From Antedon mediterranea (lineage: Eukaryota; Echinodermata; Crinoidea; Comatulida; Antedonidae): DNA of 64,000 nt. The stretch is taken from contig NC_092673.1 in NCBI RefSeq assembly GCF_964355755.1, positions 4,345,001-4,409,000 on the forward strand, read 5' to 3'. Position 1 is the first letter of the stretch. Every line of letters starts with the position of its first letter. The notes under the pieces are model-generated. The model worked only from the letters and a program-made list of their open reading frames with translations. It did not search any database and had not been told where the DNA came from. This document shows positions 22,601 through 32,614 of the stretch, in pieces. The translations under genes and the position numbers were made by a program.

Positions 22601-25600
22601 TTGAAGTTCAAAGTTCAATTGTCACATGGTTATGATGCAATATTTTTTAGATTAATTTGAAAAACAATATGAGTTAAGTCTCAATCCTTGTGTAATAAAT
22701 GGGTATTTTCTGTTAACAAACTTAAATTCTATAAAGAGACATAAATGAAGTTATATAATTATAGTTTCTGCAGAGGTAGTTTTATTTTTTGCTAAAACAG
22801 CTCAGTACACTCGGTCAACATGTAACTATTATTCCTTACAGAAAGGTGACCCATACAATGTTATAATGTCAAAATACAGAGACATGAAGATAGATTCGCC
22901 TGACAAATCAAGACCACAGGTATGTATAGGTGGCTTTAGTCGTTCTGTATCAATAACATACAACAACTTTTATTGCAGATATCACCATTCAAATCAACTT
23001 TCATCTTGTACTGATAAAATAATCATTTTGTTTCTCTTACAGATTGTTGGGTTGACTGCCGGTTTAGGGGTTGGCCAAGCACAATCCTCTTACAAAGCAG
23101 AGTCCCACATTCTTATGATATGTGGCAATATGGATGTACATAAGATTTCTATTGTAGAGAAAAACTTGGACGAACTCAACGAACATGTGAACATACCCAC
23201 TGAGGGTAAGTATTGAGAGAACCAGTTGTGTAATGCAGGGCTCCTGGCTAAGCACCCTTAAGGGGTCCTCCAACACTGGGAGTGCATTTGGCTGCTCATG
23301 CTCTAGGCCCTTAATATATGGGTTTAATCAGTGAGCGATTAGCCATTACGTCACTGCTAAGAGGCCCTCCAACACTGGCACTGCTCATGCTTTGGGACCT
23401 CTTTAGCTCTGAGGCACCTGTTCCTGAGTGTATAAATGCATGCACATGTGTACACAACAAAATGGAACTCAGATAATCTTTTGATGATGTGAACGTTAAC
23501 TAATGGCAATAAAGAATTTGGTAATGATTTTGGAAACAATGTTAATTAACTATTATCACTTCTTTTATTGTTTATAGAAACAATCCTTGTTGCTAGGCAC
23601 CAAGATGATAAATTTGCAGAAGTTGTAAATTCAATCATGGCAAAAATTGAAATGATTATAATGGAATCAGAAGGTAATGGTGTAATAGCCAGAGCAAACT
23701 ATAGTATTGTGATAGCTTTTCTGACTACCCAAGTTTCAGAATTATGTTACAGAAGTGATAAGGATAACAAAAAATAACAAATAGATAGACCTTGGGCATG
23801 ATGATGACTATGATTGAACTTTTATTTTTGTTATTTTTTAATTTATTTCATATGCATCATCGAGCAACAGAATGCCAATAAACTCTTTTATTTTATAATT
23901 TATCATGCTTATAAACTCTAAACTAAAAGTCTCATATCATGTCCTTTTTCATTCACAGGATGGAAACGTTTACAAAAACTAGACAGAAACGAGCTGAAAT
24001 GTCCAAACACGAGGGGAACACAACCCTATGAACAATGGGTTGTTAAGGTGAAGGATACGAGTGCAAAAGTTCTTACAGATAATGACATGAGACGCGTCAT
24101 TGTAGCATGCACTAACCATTTACGGGTAGGGGTTGTTAAGTTTTTTTTATTACATTCTACTGCAATGTTAGGAATTACAAAAATAAAAAATTTTAAATAC
24201 CTTAAATGACTATATGAATATTCTGTGTTAAAACCTTGGTGTGGGTGGCTTTTTTCATTTGCAAAGATTTCCTTATTTTCACTGTTTATAAATTAATTAA
24301 TAATTTCAAGTATATCACTAGGCATTTTAGAGTTTACCTATGGCTGTCAAATTTCTAATACTGTACTTCTAGATATAACCTTTTATATTAATATACTGTA
24401 TAAACATCACAGAAACAGAATAAATATGGGTGAATGATTTGAAAGAGAAGAATGTAAAATTAACTCTTTTCTATTATTTTTAATTAGGAATACAACAATG
24501 CTCTATTTATAAATCATGCTGCAAGACCTAAAGATGGACTCACTTATCTGCAGAAGTTCTTTGAAAATGAAAACGATAAGTTGGACACATTTACTAAAAC
24601 TGAAAACCAACTGCATACATTTTTTACAGGTGAGTTAAGTATGTATTGGTACAGCTGGGACGTTTGTCTATCATTGTCGATAGATGAATGAGATAACTGG
24701 TCTCTTAGAAAAAGTTAGTCTGTGCGTAATTCATGTCGAAGTTTAATATATTCTTCTACATGTATATTGTATTAAAAATGTATTTTGACAAGTTAAGTTG
24801 TATAGAGAAAGAATACATATATACACTTGCAGGCATAGAAAAACTCAGTGATATATTGGCAATTAATTTATAAATTGTGACGAAATCTGTCAGGATGATA
24901 AAATTTGCTTCAAAAGTATTACAAGTGTGACTCGTCAACACGGTTCTTTTAATTCAACTACTGTTTTATTACTTCACCGAGCGTAACGTAGTTTGCATAA
25001 TTTGCAAATAACAAACAAATATAATTAGCATATTAACAGAACATATGTGACATCTTTCCTTTTCTAACAAAATAAATTTCTAAAGTTTAATTTTTATTTT
25101 TTTTAAAAATTAATATCAAAAGTAAATTAGACACGATATATCACATTCTCATAAATAAATAATATTACTTTTCCTTAAACATAAATTGTTTCTTAGATCA
25201 CATTCATATGTTTCAAATTGTTTCTTAGATCACATTCATATGTTTCATACATTATAGGATGGTTTGAAAATAAACATGATATCTGCAAAATAACCATAAA
25301 ATGAAGTTAATTATTGATACATTTATTTATAATCCAATCGATCCGGTGGACGACTAACACGATCACTTCTACGTAAGGGTGGTGCTCCCGGTACCTTCTG
25401 CAAAGTTGGTACGCCCTTCTGCAAAGTATCCGGTTGTTGAGTGTTTAATAAATGTTGTCGATTCCGTCTGTACGACGTTCCATCTTCGGTCATCACTACA
25501 TATGAACGGGGTAGCTCATGTTCCTTAGCCACAACAGCAGGTTCCCATTGCCGTCCTTTCAATATTCTCACGTTGTCCCCTTTTCTTAGTTTCGTCAATA

Positions 25601-28600
25601 CACGTGTACCACGATCATAATATTTTGTCATAGACTGTTGACGTGACTGAAGGAAATCTCTAGCTCCGACAATAACTTGTGGTTGCAGCAATGTATGTGT
25701 GATTGGAAGTGTTGACCTTAACTTTCTGCTCATCAACAACTGAGCAGGAGAACAATTCAACCCTGCAATTGGTGAATCACGATAGTCTAGTAGAGCAAGA
25801 TGAAAATCGCTTCCCTCATCAACGGACTTCCTCATGAGTTGCTTAATGGTTTGGACGAAACGTTCAACTTGCCCATTACTTCTGGCATATGTCGGACTGG
25901 ACGTCACTAAATCGAACCCCCACTGGTTAGCAAACTGTTTGAACTCGTAGCTGGCGAACGGCATGTTATCAGTCATTACTATTTCAGGGATGCCATGTCT
26001 TGAGAATATAGATTTCAATTTTTTGATGATTTCTCCAGCCGTTTTGCTAGTGAGTGTCACTACTTCCGGGTATTTGGAAAAATAGTCAACTACAATAAGA
26101 TGATCTCTGCCAGCGAATGTAAATATATCCGCGCCCAGCTTAGCCCATGGTCTCATAGGAACCTTATGTGGAATCATCGGCTCCCGTTGATTTCTACGCA
26201 TGAACTTTACACAAACAGGGCACCTTGACACTACTGATTCTATATCGTTGGTCATACCTGGCCAATACAAAATAGACCTGGCCCTCGCCTTACACTTCTC
26301 CATCCCAAGGTGACTTTCATGAATTTTATTCAGCATATCTGCTCTCATTTGGCTAGGAACAATCAACTTCTCACCTAAAAACACAAGACCATCAATTTCA
26401 TGTATCTCATCACGAAGATGCCAATACTGCCTAACTTGCTCCGGTGCACCCCATCTATGTTTAGGCCACCCGCTTTTGCATGTTAGAATTAGAATTTGGA
26501 GTACCACATCTGCCTGTGTAGCTCGTATTGCTTCTTCAATTTTTGCTTTACTCATGGGCAATATTTCGTCTAGACTATGCACCCTATATTTCAACTGTTC
26601 AAGGGGTTGGGCATCACGATCAACCTTATCAGGATATGCTCTGCTGAGAGCATCAGCTATGTACATGTACTTTCCAGGAACATACTTAACATCAAGCTCA
26701 TACTTTATCAATTTGAGCAGCATTTGTTGTATTCTAGGACTAGCTTTATGGAGTGGTTTACGTGTGATTGTTTCGAGTGGTTTATGGTCAGTGTGAACTT
26801 CAACAGCTCGGCCATATACATATTGGTGGTATTTGTGTATAGAAAAGCAGATCGCCAACATCTCCTTCTCAATTTGTGAGTAATTAACTTCAGCTGATGT
26901 TAACGACCTAGAGGCAAACGCAACCGGATGACCCTCTTGAATCAAACAGCTTCCGAGCCCTGTGGATGATGCATCACATTGGATAATGGTTGGCTTCTGT
27001 GGATCAAAGAAACTTAAGACTGGTTTGCTACTAATCAACGCCTTTAACTGCCTCAGGGATTCTGCTTGTTCTGGACCCCAAAACCACGCAACATCTTTCT
27101 TGAGCAATTCCCGGAGAGGTGCACTCACATTGGACATATTAGGTATGAATTGTGAAAGATAATTAAGCATTCCCATTATACGTTGCAAGTCAGATTTACA
27201 TTGTGGGTCAGGCATTTCTTTGATAACTCTAACCTTTTCTTCGTCTGGTTTCTGTCCATCGGCACTCACCACGTTTCCCATGAACACCAATTCAGACTGT
27301 TTATACTTAAGCTTGCTTCCATTGAATTTGGCATTGTTCGCTCTGGCCGTATCCATCACCCTCTGTACTGTTGCATTATGCTCTGCTTCACTACCTGTAG
27401 CTATAATCATATCATCAGATATTATGTGTACGTTAGGTATATGACCAAATATTTGCTGGTTTTGCTTCTGTAGCACCTCACTAGCACTGCAGATACCAAA
27501 TGGCATTCTTAGAAAACTGTATCGTCCAAAGGGAGTATTGAATGTACATATATCTGCGCTAGCGTCAGTAAGAGGAACTTGCCAGTACGCATCTTTCTGG
27601 TCAAAGACAGTGAAAAGTGTTTTACCCGACAGCTGACTCACTACGTCCTTACCGGTCGGTATCATATGATGTTCACGTCTAATGGCTTTGTTCAAATCAC
27701 GTGGATCCAAACACAACCTCAAGGATCCGTCTCGTTTCTCCACTATCACTAGGCTGTTGACCCAATCTGTTGGTTTGTCGGTCCGTTTAATCACGCCCCT
27801 CTTCTCCATATCGTCAAGTTTTTCTTTCAGCTTGGTATGCAGACTAAGTGGCACCCTGCGGGGTGGATGGACTACTGGAGAAACACCACTTTTCAACTTG
27901 ATGTCATAAGGATCTTGATATTTACCTAAACCTGTAAATACATCACGATTCTCTCGAATCAAAGAATCTTTAGTTAGTGCATGTACATATTTATTATTTA
28001 TCACATTATCACTACACATCATATTGTTACCACGTTTGATCAGACCAAGCTCCCTACAGGCTTTCAATCCAAGTATAGGTGGACCATCAACATTAGTAAT
28101 AAAGAAGTCATAATCATTTTGGATGTTATCAACTTTTACATTTAGAGTAACTTTACCAATATGTTTTACAATTTCATCACTATAACTATATAGGTTAGTT
28201 TTAGAATGATATACTTTAATGTTCTTATGTCCTGGTAACTTTCTAAATGTTTCCAGTGGTATGCAGTTAACACCTGCTCCTGTGTCAAGCTTCATCTTTA
28301 ACACATTACCTCCCACAAACACATCATAGAACCAAGCGTTCTTGTCATCATTATCTCTTAGAGTGTCAATATAAAAGAACTCATTTTTATCTTTAACAGT
28401 TAAAGTGTCAATGTATAAGTCATTAGGATCACTTACACCTTCGGCAATAATATACTGTTCATCCATTGTATGTACAGCTCTTCCACGACCGCGTCCTCTG
28501 GAAAAACGTTTGGTGCACACAGACTGAAAATGATTCAAACCCTTACACCCGTAGCATGTTTTACCATAAGCTGGACACTGACGAGGTAGATGTGAAGAAC

Positions 28601-31068
28601 CGCACCTGCTACATTTAATTTTGGCTGCATCCGTAAACTGATGATTCTGTTGACCACTAACCCTTGGCGTCTGTTTATGTGATTTGGTTCTTCTCAATGC
28701 ATGAACCTTCGGCTTATAATCACTTGCAACACCGGCCATTTCAAGCTCGCGTCTAGAACTCTCAAAAGTTCTCATTCGGTGTATCACAGTATCAAGTGTA
28801 GCGTTGCCATCATCGCCCATAACTTTCATTTTCATCACTGGATTTGTTACACTGAAGAAAAGCTTATCACGAATCGTACCGTCTTGATCCACAAATTTAC
28901 AATTCACCGCCATTGTTCTTAAGTCATTCACAAACTCATCCAAACCCTGACCTTCGGGTCGTTCATATTGCCAATATTGCGCTCGTAACGCCATTATCGG
29001 GTCCCGTTTATTACAGTATTCATCATACTTTGACATTACTGTATCAAAATCATTATTGTCCTCTGCTGGGACATAATCTTCCTGACCCGGTTCGCCTACA
29101 AGATCAGTGAACGTAAAGTTGTTGTAAATATCTAAGCCACGCCCTTCCAGCGTAGTAATTAAAATTGCTACCTTTATTTCACCACTTTTACGTGCACTGC
29201 CAGTCACTTTCAGAAAGAATGTAAATCTCTGTTTCCACCTTTTCCAAGCAGCAGACACACTAGGACCATCAAAATCGAAGGGTGGAGGCGGCTTAAATTT
29301 CAACGATTCCATTTTGAGTGAATTTCCACTATTCTGACACCATATTACAAGTGTGACTCGTCAACACGGTTCTTTTAATTCAACTACTGTTTTATTACTT
29401 CACCGAGCGTAACGTAGTTTGCATAATTTGCAAATAACAAACAAATATAATTAGCATATTAACAGAACATATGTGACAAAAAGGGTTTTGAAGACGAAAT
29501 CATGGGGCTTTCATGTTGTGATTCAAATTTGATTGGATAGAGTACAGAGTTGATGGTACAATTTGATTTTGTTTTCCTCAGCTGTAGAGGAACAGTTGCA
29601 GCTAATTGTGGAAGATCCGGCCAACTGCAATCCTCTTCTGGAGAAGTTAGGCAGCACAATGAAAGATGCTTACAACTTGAAACCAGATTCTTGTGGCATT
29701 CTTTTCACCACTACAAGATCATCGACAGAAGCTCTGAAGGCTTGGATTGAGGAGTCCAAAGATCTGAAGCACTTGAATCCTGGTATTCTTATTGGTGGTG
29801 GTGGCAGTGGAGGTACAGTACAGTTATTTTAGCATTACTGTATTAATATCGCTATAATCATCAGTGTTTTAATTTGTTTCTTCTTTCCGTAAATTAATAA
29901 AATAAATATTTCTTTAAGGAATGACCCAGTCACAACAAGTCGATTTGCTGAATATGTTTAAGGAGAAAAAACACAAATTAATCGTAGCAACATCAGTAGC
30001 TGAAGAAGGCATTGACATCCAAGCCTGTAACCTTGTCTTTCGTTATAACTACTTCTCTAACACCATTGGACGAATTCAAGCAAGAGGTTCGTTTTATCAA
30101 ATTTATTAAAACAATTGATAGATTCTTGAAAATGATAAACTAAACGTTTTCGCAATCATTTTATTGTATCTGAAATTATTCAGTGGATATTTTGGTATCC
30201 GATATATATCTTAAGCCCTGTCTACACTGTCAAATTTTATGTGACAAAAAAAACATGATGTGCTCATATATGGACATGGTGTCATATCACTACCATATTT
30301 ATGCACATCACACTTTTTTGTCAGACTAGTTTGATAGCATAGACAGAGCTTTAGATAGTATAGTTTTATGTATACAAGAAATGTTCAGCTTTTTTTTGAT
30401 AATAAACAATAATGAATTTATTTTCAGGACGTAACCGAGCAGCCTTCGGCCGTTTTTTCCTGATAGCGTCAACAGACTCTGGTTTGGGTGATTTAGAGCA
30501 GATGAATAAGATTCGTGAGGGTATGATGAACACCGCAACAAGAGCAATCAAAGCGTTGGAAGAAAAGGATTTCCTGGAGAAAATCGCCAAGTATCAACGT
30601 ACGGATAAAGCCGAGAGACGAATGAGAGAAAAGGGGAAAATGGAAAGAAAAAAGGAGCATTGTGATGTAGAAATTAAGTTAACTTGTTTACAATGTGGAC
30701 TGGTGGCGTGCAGTAATTCAGACATACGCAAAATAAAAAACGCCCACCATGCCGTTGTAAGCGACACAATGGCCGGTCGATACAAAAAGGTTCCAAATCC
30801 GAAAAAGTCAAAGCGTATAAATGACCTGGAATTTTTGGAAAAGGTAGTGTGTGTAAAATGTGGTGCAGAATGGGGATGCATGTTAAAATATTGTGGCCAC
30901 TTTTTCCCGGTGTTGACCATTAAAGCGTTTATTGTTAATTATGGTCAAGGAAAACCAATAGGCAAATACAAGCAGTGGTCTTTGGTTCCGTTCTCAGTCC
31001 AAGATTTTTCAATTGAGGATGATATTGAAAAACAAATTAACAAAGAAAGTGGAGGATCAGAAATTTAA
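19641..31068 (+). CDS. IFIH1-like: RIG-I-like receptor, MDA5/RIG-I type RNA sensor (14 exons)
   Basis: Exons: 19641-19770, 20121-20255, 20813-21142, 21436-21480, 21805-22124, 22353-22598, 22842-22919, 23043-23205, 23578-23673, 23959-24125, 24488-24629, 29582-29812, 29919-30086, 30428-31068. All are GT-AG and keep frame, giving 963 residues (human MDA5 1025, RIG-I 925). Residues 1-198 hold two CARD-like domains, the second ending GWFTELVNALRKVERHE. A linker with NPQ repeats (235-253) follows. The DExD/H helicase has Walker A APAGSGKT (282-289), DECH (396-399) and a motif VI QARGR (748-752). The C-terminal regulatory domain has zinc-binding pairs CLQC (837-840) and CVKC (892-895). Such proteins sense viral double-stranded RNA in the cytoplasm and signal through CARD contacts. 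Motif III reads TAG (433-435) where vertebrate RLRs have TAS. Orthology to one vertebrate paralogue is not settled; the wording is closest to MDA5. Confidence 0.94.
20271..20377. repeat. Tandem duplication, 54-bp unit, two copies
   Basis: TTTCAGAAAGTTAGATGTGT and the following GCATTATCATAATGCATACA repeat with few changes, immediately after exon 2 of the RLR gene. Confidence 0.8.
20447..20713. mobile_element. TTAA-flanked inverted-repeat element, AAAGATGTATTGTCCC family
   Basis: TTAAAGATGTA at the left, GACAATACATCTTTAA at the right; the left terminal repeat is partly eroded. It is in RLR intron 2. Confidence 0.65.
22166..22252. repeat. Fold-back MITE, family A (right part)
   Basis: It contains GGGCACATCACAC, TTTTTGTCAAACTAG and the terminal TAGTGTAGACAGAGCTTAAG. 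It lies in RLR intron 5. Confidence 0.75.
23290..23365. repeat. Partial repeat related to the CAGTGGCGTA-type element at 57570-57717
   Basis: It shares GGTTTAATCAGTGAGCG and a following TTACGTCACTG with the right half of the element at 57570-57717. A short direct repeat CCTCCAACACTGG also flanks it. In RLR intron 8. Confidence 0.4.
23835..23945 (-). mobile_element. SINE family S1 body fragment
   Basis: Only the 3' body is present (CATATGCATCATCGAG, ATAATTTATCATGCTTATAA, AAAAGTCTCATATCATG on the plus strand). It lies in RLR intron 9. Confidence 0.5.
24917..25052 (-). repeat. 3' LTR of the retrotransposon
   Basis: 136 bp, no difference seen from the other LTR. On the minus strand it starts TGTCACATATG and ends CTTGTAATA, so the usual terminal CA is replaced by TA. 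Confidence 0.92.
25183..25246. repeat. 32-bp unit repeated twice in the retrotransposon 3' region
   Basis: AAATTGTTTCTTAGATCACA and the following 12 bases are repeated without change between the gag-pol stop codon and the polypurine tract. Confidence 0.85.
25323..29312 (-). CDS. Retrotransposon gag-pol polyprotein, 1329 residues, intact
   Basis: One uninterrupted frame. The N-terminal gag-like region is followed by two zinc knuckles (about 232-268), the first CX2CX3HX4C and the second the canonical CX2CX4HX4C. The aspartic protease has LDTGAG (about 340). Reverse transcriptase spans roughly 470-660; its catalytic box reads IISDD (near 630). RNase H has a CDAS box (about 782) and TDHKPL (about 842). 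The integrase has an HHCC-type finger (about 995-1040) and D, D, E residues near 1060, 1112 and 1148. Gag and Pol share one frame with no frameshift. No envelope-like gene follows. It could be active, as there are no stops or frameshifts, but expression is unknown. Confidence 0.95.
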   Translation of the reverse strand: MESLKFKPPPPFDFDGPSVSAAWKRWKQRFTFFLKVTGSARKSGEIKVAILITTLEGRGLDIYNNFTFTDLVGEPGQEDYVPAEDNNDFDTVMSKYDEYCNKRDPIMALRAQYWQYERPEGQGLDEFVNDLRTMAVNCKFVDQDGTIRDKLFFSVTNPVMKMKVMGDDGNATLDTVIHRMRTFESSRRELEMAGVASDYKPKVHALRRTKSHKQTPRVSGQQNHQFTDAAKIKCSRCGSSHLPRQCPAYGKTCYGCKGLNHFQSVCTKRFSRGRGRGRAVHTMDEQYIIAEGVSDPNDLYIDTLTVKDKNEFFYIDTLRDNDDKNAWFYDVFVGGNVLKMKLDTGAGVNCIPLETFRKLPGHKNIKVYHSKTNLYSYSDEIVKHIGKVTLNVKVDNIQNDYDFFITNVDGPPILGLKACRELGLIKRGNNMMCSDNVINNKYVHALTKDSLIRENRDVFTGLGKYQDPYDIKLKSGVSPVVHPPRRVPLSLHTKLKEKLDDMEKRGVIKRTDKPTDWVNSLVIVEKRDGSLRLCLDPRDLNKAIRREHHMIPTGKDVVSQLSGKTLFTVFDQKDAYWQVPLTDASADICTFNTPFGRYSFLRMPFGICSASEVLQKQNQQIFGHIPNVHIISDDMIIATGSEAEHNATVQRVMDTARANNAKFNGSKLKYKQSELVFMGNVVSADGQKPDEEKVRVIKEMPDPQCKSDLQRIMGMLNYLSQFIPNMSNVSAPLRELLKKDVAWFWGPEQAESLRQLKALISSKPVLSFFDPQKPTIIQCDASSTGLGSCLIQEGHPVAFASRSLTSAEVNYSQIEKEMLAICFSIHKYHQYVYGRAVEVHTDHKPLETITRKPLHKASPRIQQMLLKLIKYELDVKYVPGKYMYIADALSRAYPDKVDRDAQPLEQLKYRVHSLDEILPMSKAKIEEAIRATQADVVLQILILTCKSGWPKHRWGAPEQVRQYWHLRDEIHEIDGLVFLGEKLIVPSQMRADMLNKIHESHLGMEKCKARARSILYWPGMTNDIESVVSRCPVCVKFMRRNQREPMIPHKVPMRPWAKLGADIFTFAGRDHLIVVDYFSKYPEVVTLTSKTAGEIIKKLKSIFSRHGIPEIVMTDNMPFASYEFKQFANQWGFDLVTSSPTYARSNGQVERFVQTIKQLMRKSVDEGSDFHLALLDYRDSPIAGLNCSPAQLLMSRKLRSTLPITHTLLQPQVIVGARDFLQSRQQSMTKYYDRGTRVLTKLRKGDNVRILKGRQWEPAVVAKEHELPRSYVVMTEDGTSYRRNRQHLLNTQQPDTLQKGVPTLQKVPGAPPLRRSDRVSRPPDRLDYK
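29343..29478 (-). repeat. 5' LTR of the retrotransposon
   Basis: Same 136 bp as the other LTR. The primer-binding site lies directly next to it, on the interior side. Confidence 0.92.
30211..30354. repeat. Fold-back MITE, family A
   Basis: Full length: TTAAGCCCTGTCTACACTGT at the left and ATAGACAGAGCTTTAG at the right. It is in RLR intron 13, about 75 bp before the last exon. Confidence 0.85.
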
Positions 31069-32400
31069 TAGTACCATAGAATTACTATTCATGAGAGATA
31101 TGTACAGTACTATCCATGAGAATCTGAATTAAAATAACATTTTAAATGATTAATAGGCCTACATACAGTTACTCATCATTAAGACAATTTAAAAAAAATT
31201 GAATTTTTAAATTAAACAAAAATTTAATGAAGGACTGAGAACAAAACAAACTAATATTGTTTTCTATTGAATTTTAATATAAAATATGCATGTAATGTAT
31301 ATATATGATAATCTTTCTAGTATACGTATAATACTTATGCCAGGGAAGATTGAATTTGTTTATGTACAGTATATTTTATACTTTAAATTTTTTGTATAGA
31401 ATAATTATAAGCAGGGAAGAGAATTCACTTTTCCCTCTCTCTCTCGAAATATATATATATATAATTTAAAGTTTAACTTGCACTGATGAATGGCTAGTGT
31501 TGCCCGAAAGCTCTGCTAACTTTTCTGGCTGTTTACTTTGTCGTTTTGATTTAGCTTTTCGCTTTTTATTTTTGTATCTCCATTGAGATCCAGCCACTGA
31601 TACCCACAGCATTGTCATTTTTTTCAGTAATTTGCCTTTGGATTTATATATAATTTAAAGTATATAAAATATTCTGTGCATAAACAAATAGACTAATATT
31701 CTATACTTCTTTCTGCTCACAAAAGTGTATAATGCATGTTTTGATGAAAAACAAATGATTTTAATTAATAATGGAATCATTTTAAAATATGTGTAGTTTA
31801 AGATTAAGACGTGTATTTCAAAATGTAATGTATATAAGATATATATGATATTATTTACTAATGTTTCTAGTTTCTAGTTTTTAATAGAGTTGACGTTGAC
31901 ATTTTTAAATAAAAATATTATATTATAATAATACACAATTCATTCTGAAATATATATTTTCAGTTTAAAAAATAAATAAAATAGATACTAATTCAGAAAT
32001 GTTATAAATGATATGTGAGTTGCAATATTTTTCTTTGAAGTAACTGTACATTTTGACTAAAGTATAATAAATGTTTTGGCAAGTTTATACTTTTTTGACT
32101 GTTATTTATTGTACACAATGTATGTAAATGTGTTTGCTGCTTTGTGTTGTATAAAGATATATTATCTCCCTGAAAAAAAACAGTACTATATAAAATTATT
32201 CAAAAGCAGCAAGCTCATTGTTAGGAATAAATAATAAATTAAAAACATCACAAACTATCAACATATTTGTTTCCGAAATATTGTGAATCATGGAGTTATA
32301 CCTCCATGTGTGAATGTTACCAAAGAATATATCATATATATATATATGATATGATATATTCTTTGATGTTACTAAAAACCTCATTTTATTCAATATAAAT
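31069..32400. other. RLR 3' region and spacer to CLINT1
   Basis: AT-rich, presumed 3' UTR of the receptor followed by spacer. Several AATAAA-type signals occur (for example near 31912 and 32065). A dispersed repeat sits at 31480-31650, and an AT palindrome occurs around 32328-32363. No coding exon was seen. Confidence 0.55.
31480..31650 (-). repeat. Dispersed repeat with a GATGAATGGCTAGTGTTGCC motif
   Basis: It contains CCACTGATACCCACAGCATT, whose complement occurs near 1360, and TCTCCATTGAGATCCAG, which matches 38560-38680 in reverse. The class is uncertain; the GATGAA...CCGAAAGC wording resembles the 3' tails of some retroelements. Confidence 0.5.
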
Positions 32401-32436
32401 TAATACTTAGATGGCGTTCCATATTGAAAATTAGTT

Positions 32437-32500
32437 CTTCCGGTATTAAGGTCACAATTGCGAGACTGACAACGTCAACTTCCGGTTTTCAGCCATTTTG
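32437..32500 (+). promoter_or_regulatory. CLINT1 promoter with paired ETS-type sites and a YY1-like site
   Basis: CTTCCGGT occurs at 32437-32444 and again at 32479-32486, followed by GCCATTTTG at 32492-32500. This is typical of TATA-less housekeeping promoters. The start codon is 115 bp further on. Confidence 0.5.
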
Positions 32501-32614
32501 AGACCCGGTAGACCAAATAATACGAAGATAAATAAAAATCTTCAAACATCTTGAAATTGACTACAATTTTGTAGTATTTTATTTACATGAAGTATTTATA
32601 ATACACATAAGACC

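Larger units (their letters stand above)
24917..29478 (-). mobile_element. Complete LTR retrotransposon (Ty3/gypsy, Mag/SURL-like), antisense in RLR intron 11
   Basis: 4562 bp bounded by two 136-bp LTRs and flanked by the 5-bp duplication AAAAG (24912-24916, 29479-29483). Read on the minus strand, the primer-binding site TGGTGTCAGAA follows the 5' LTR directly and matches the 3' end of tRNA-Leu plus CCA. The polypurine tract AGAAAAGGAAAGA lies directly before the 3' LTR. One gag-pol frame fills the interior. The LTRs look identical by eye, which points to a recent insertion. The Mag/SURL placement rests on the tRNA-Leu site, small LTRs and fused gag-pol, and is inference. Confidence 0.93.

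Noticed and set aside
26476-29110. Several plus-strand frames inside the retrotransposon
   Set aside because: Antisense shadows of the gag-pol frame.
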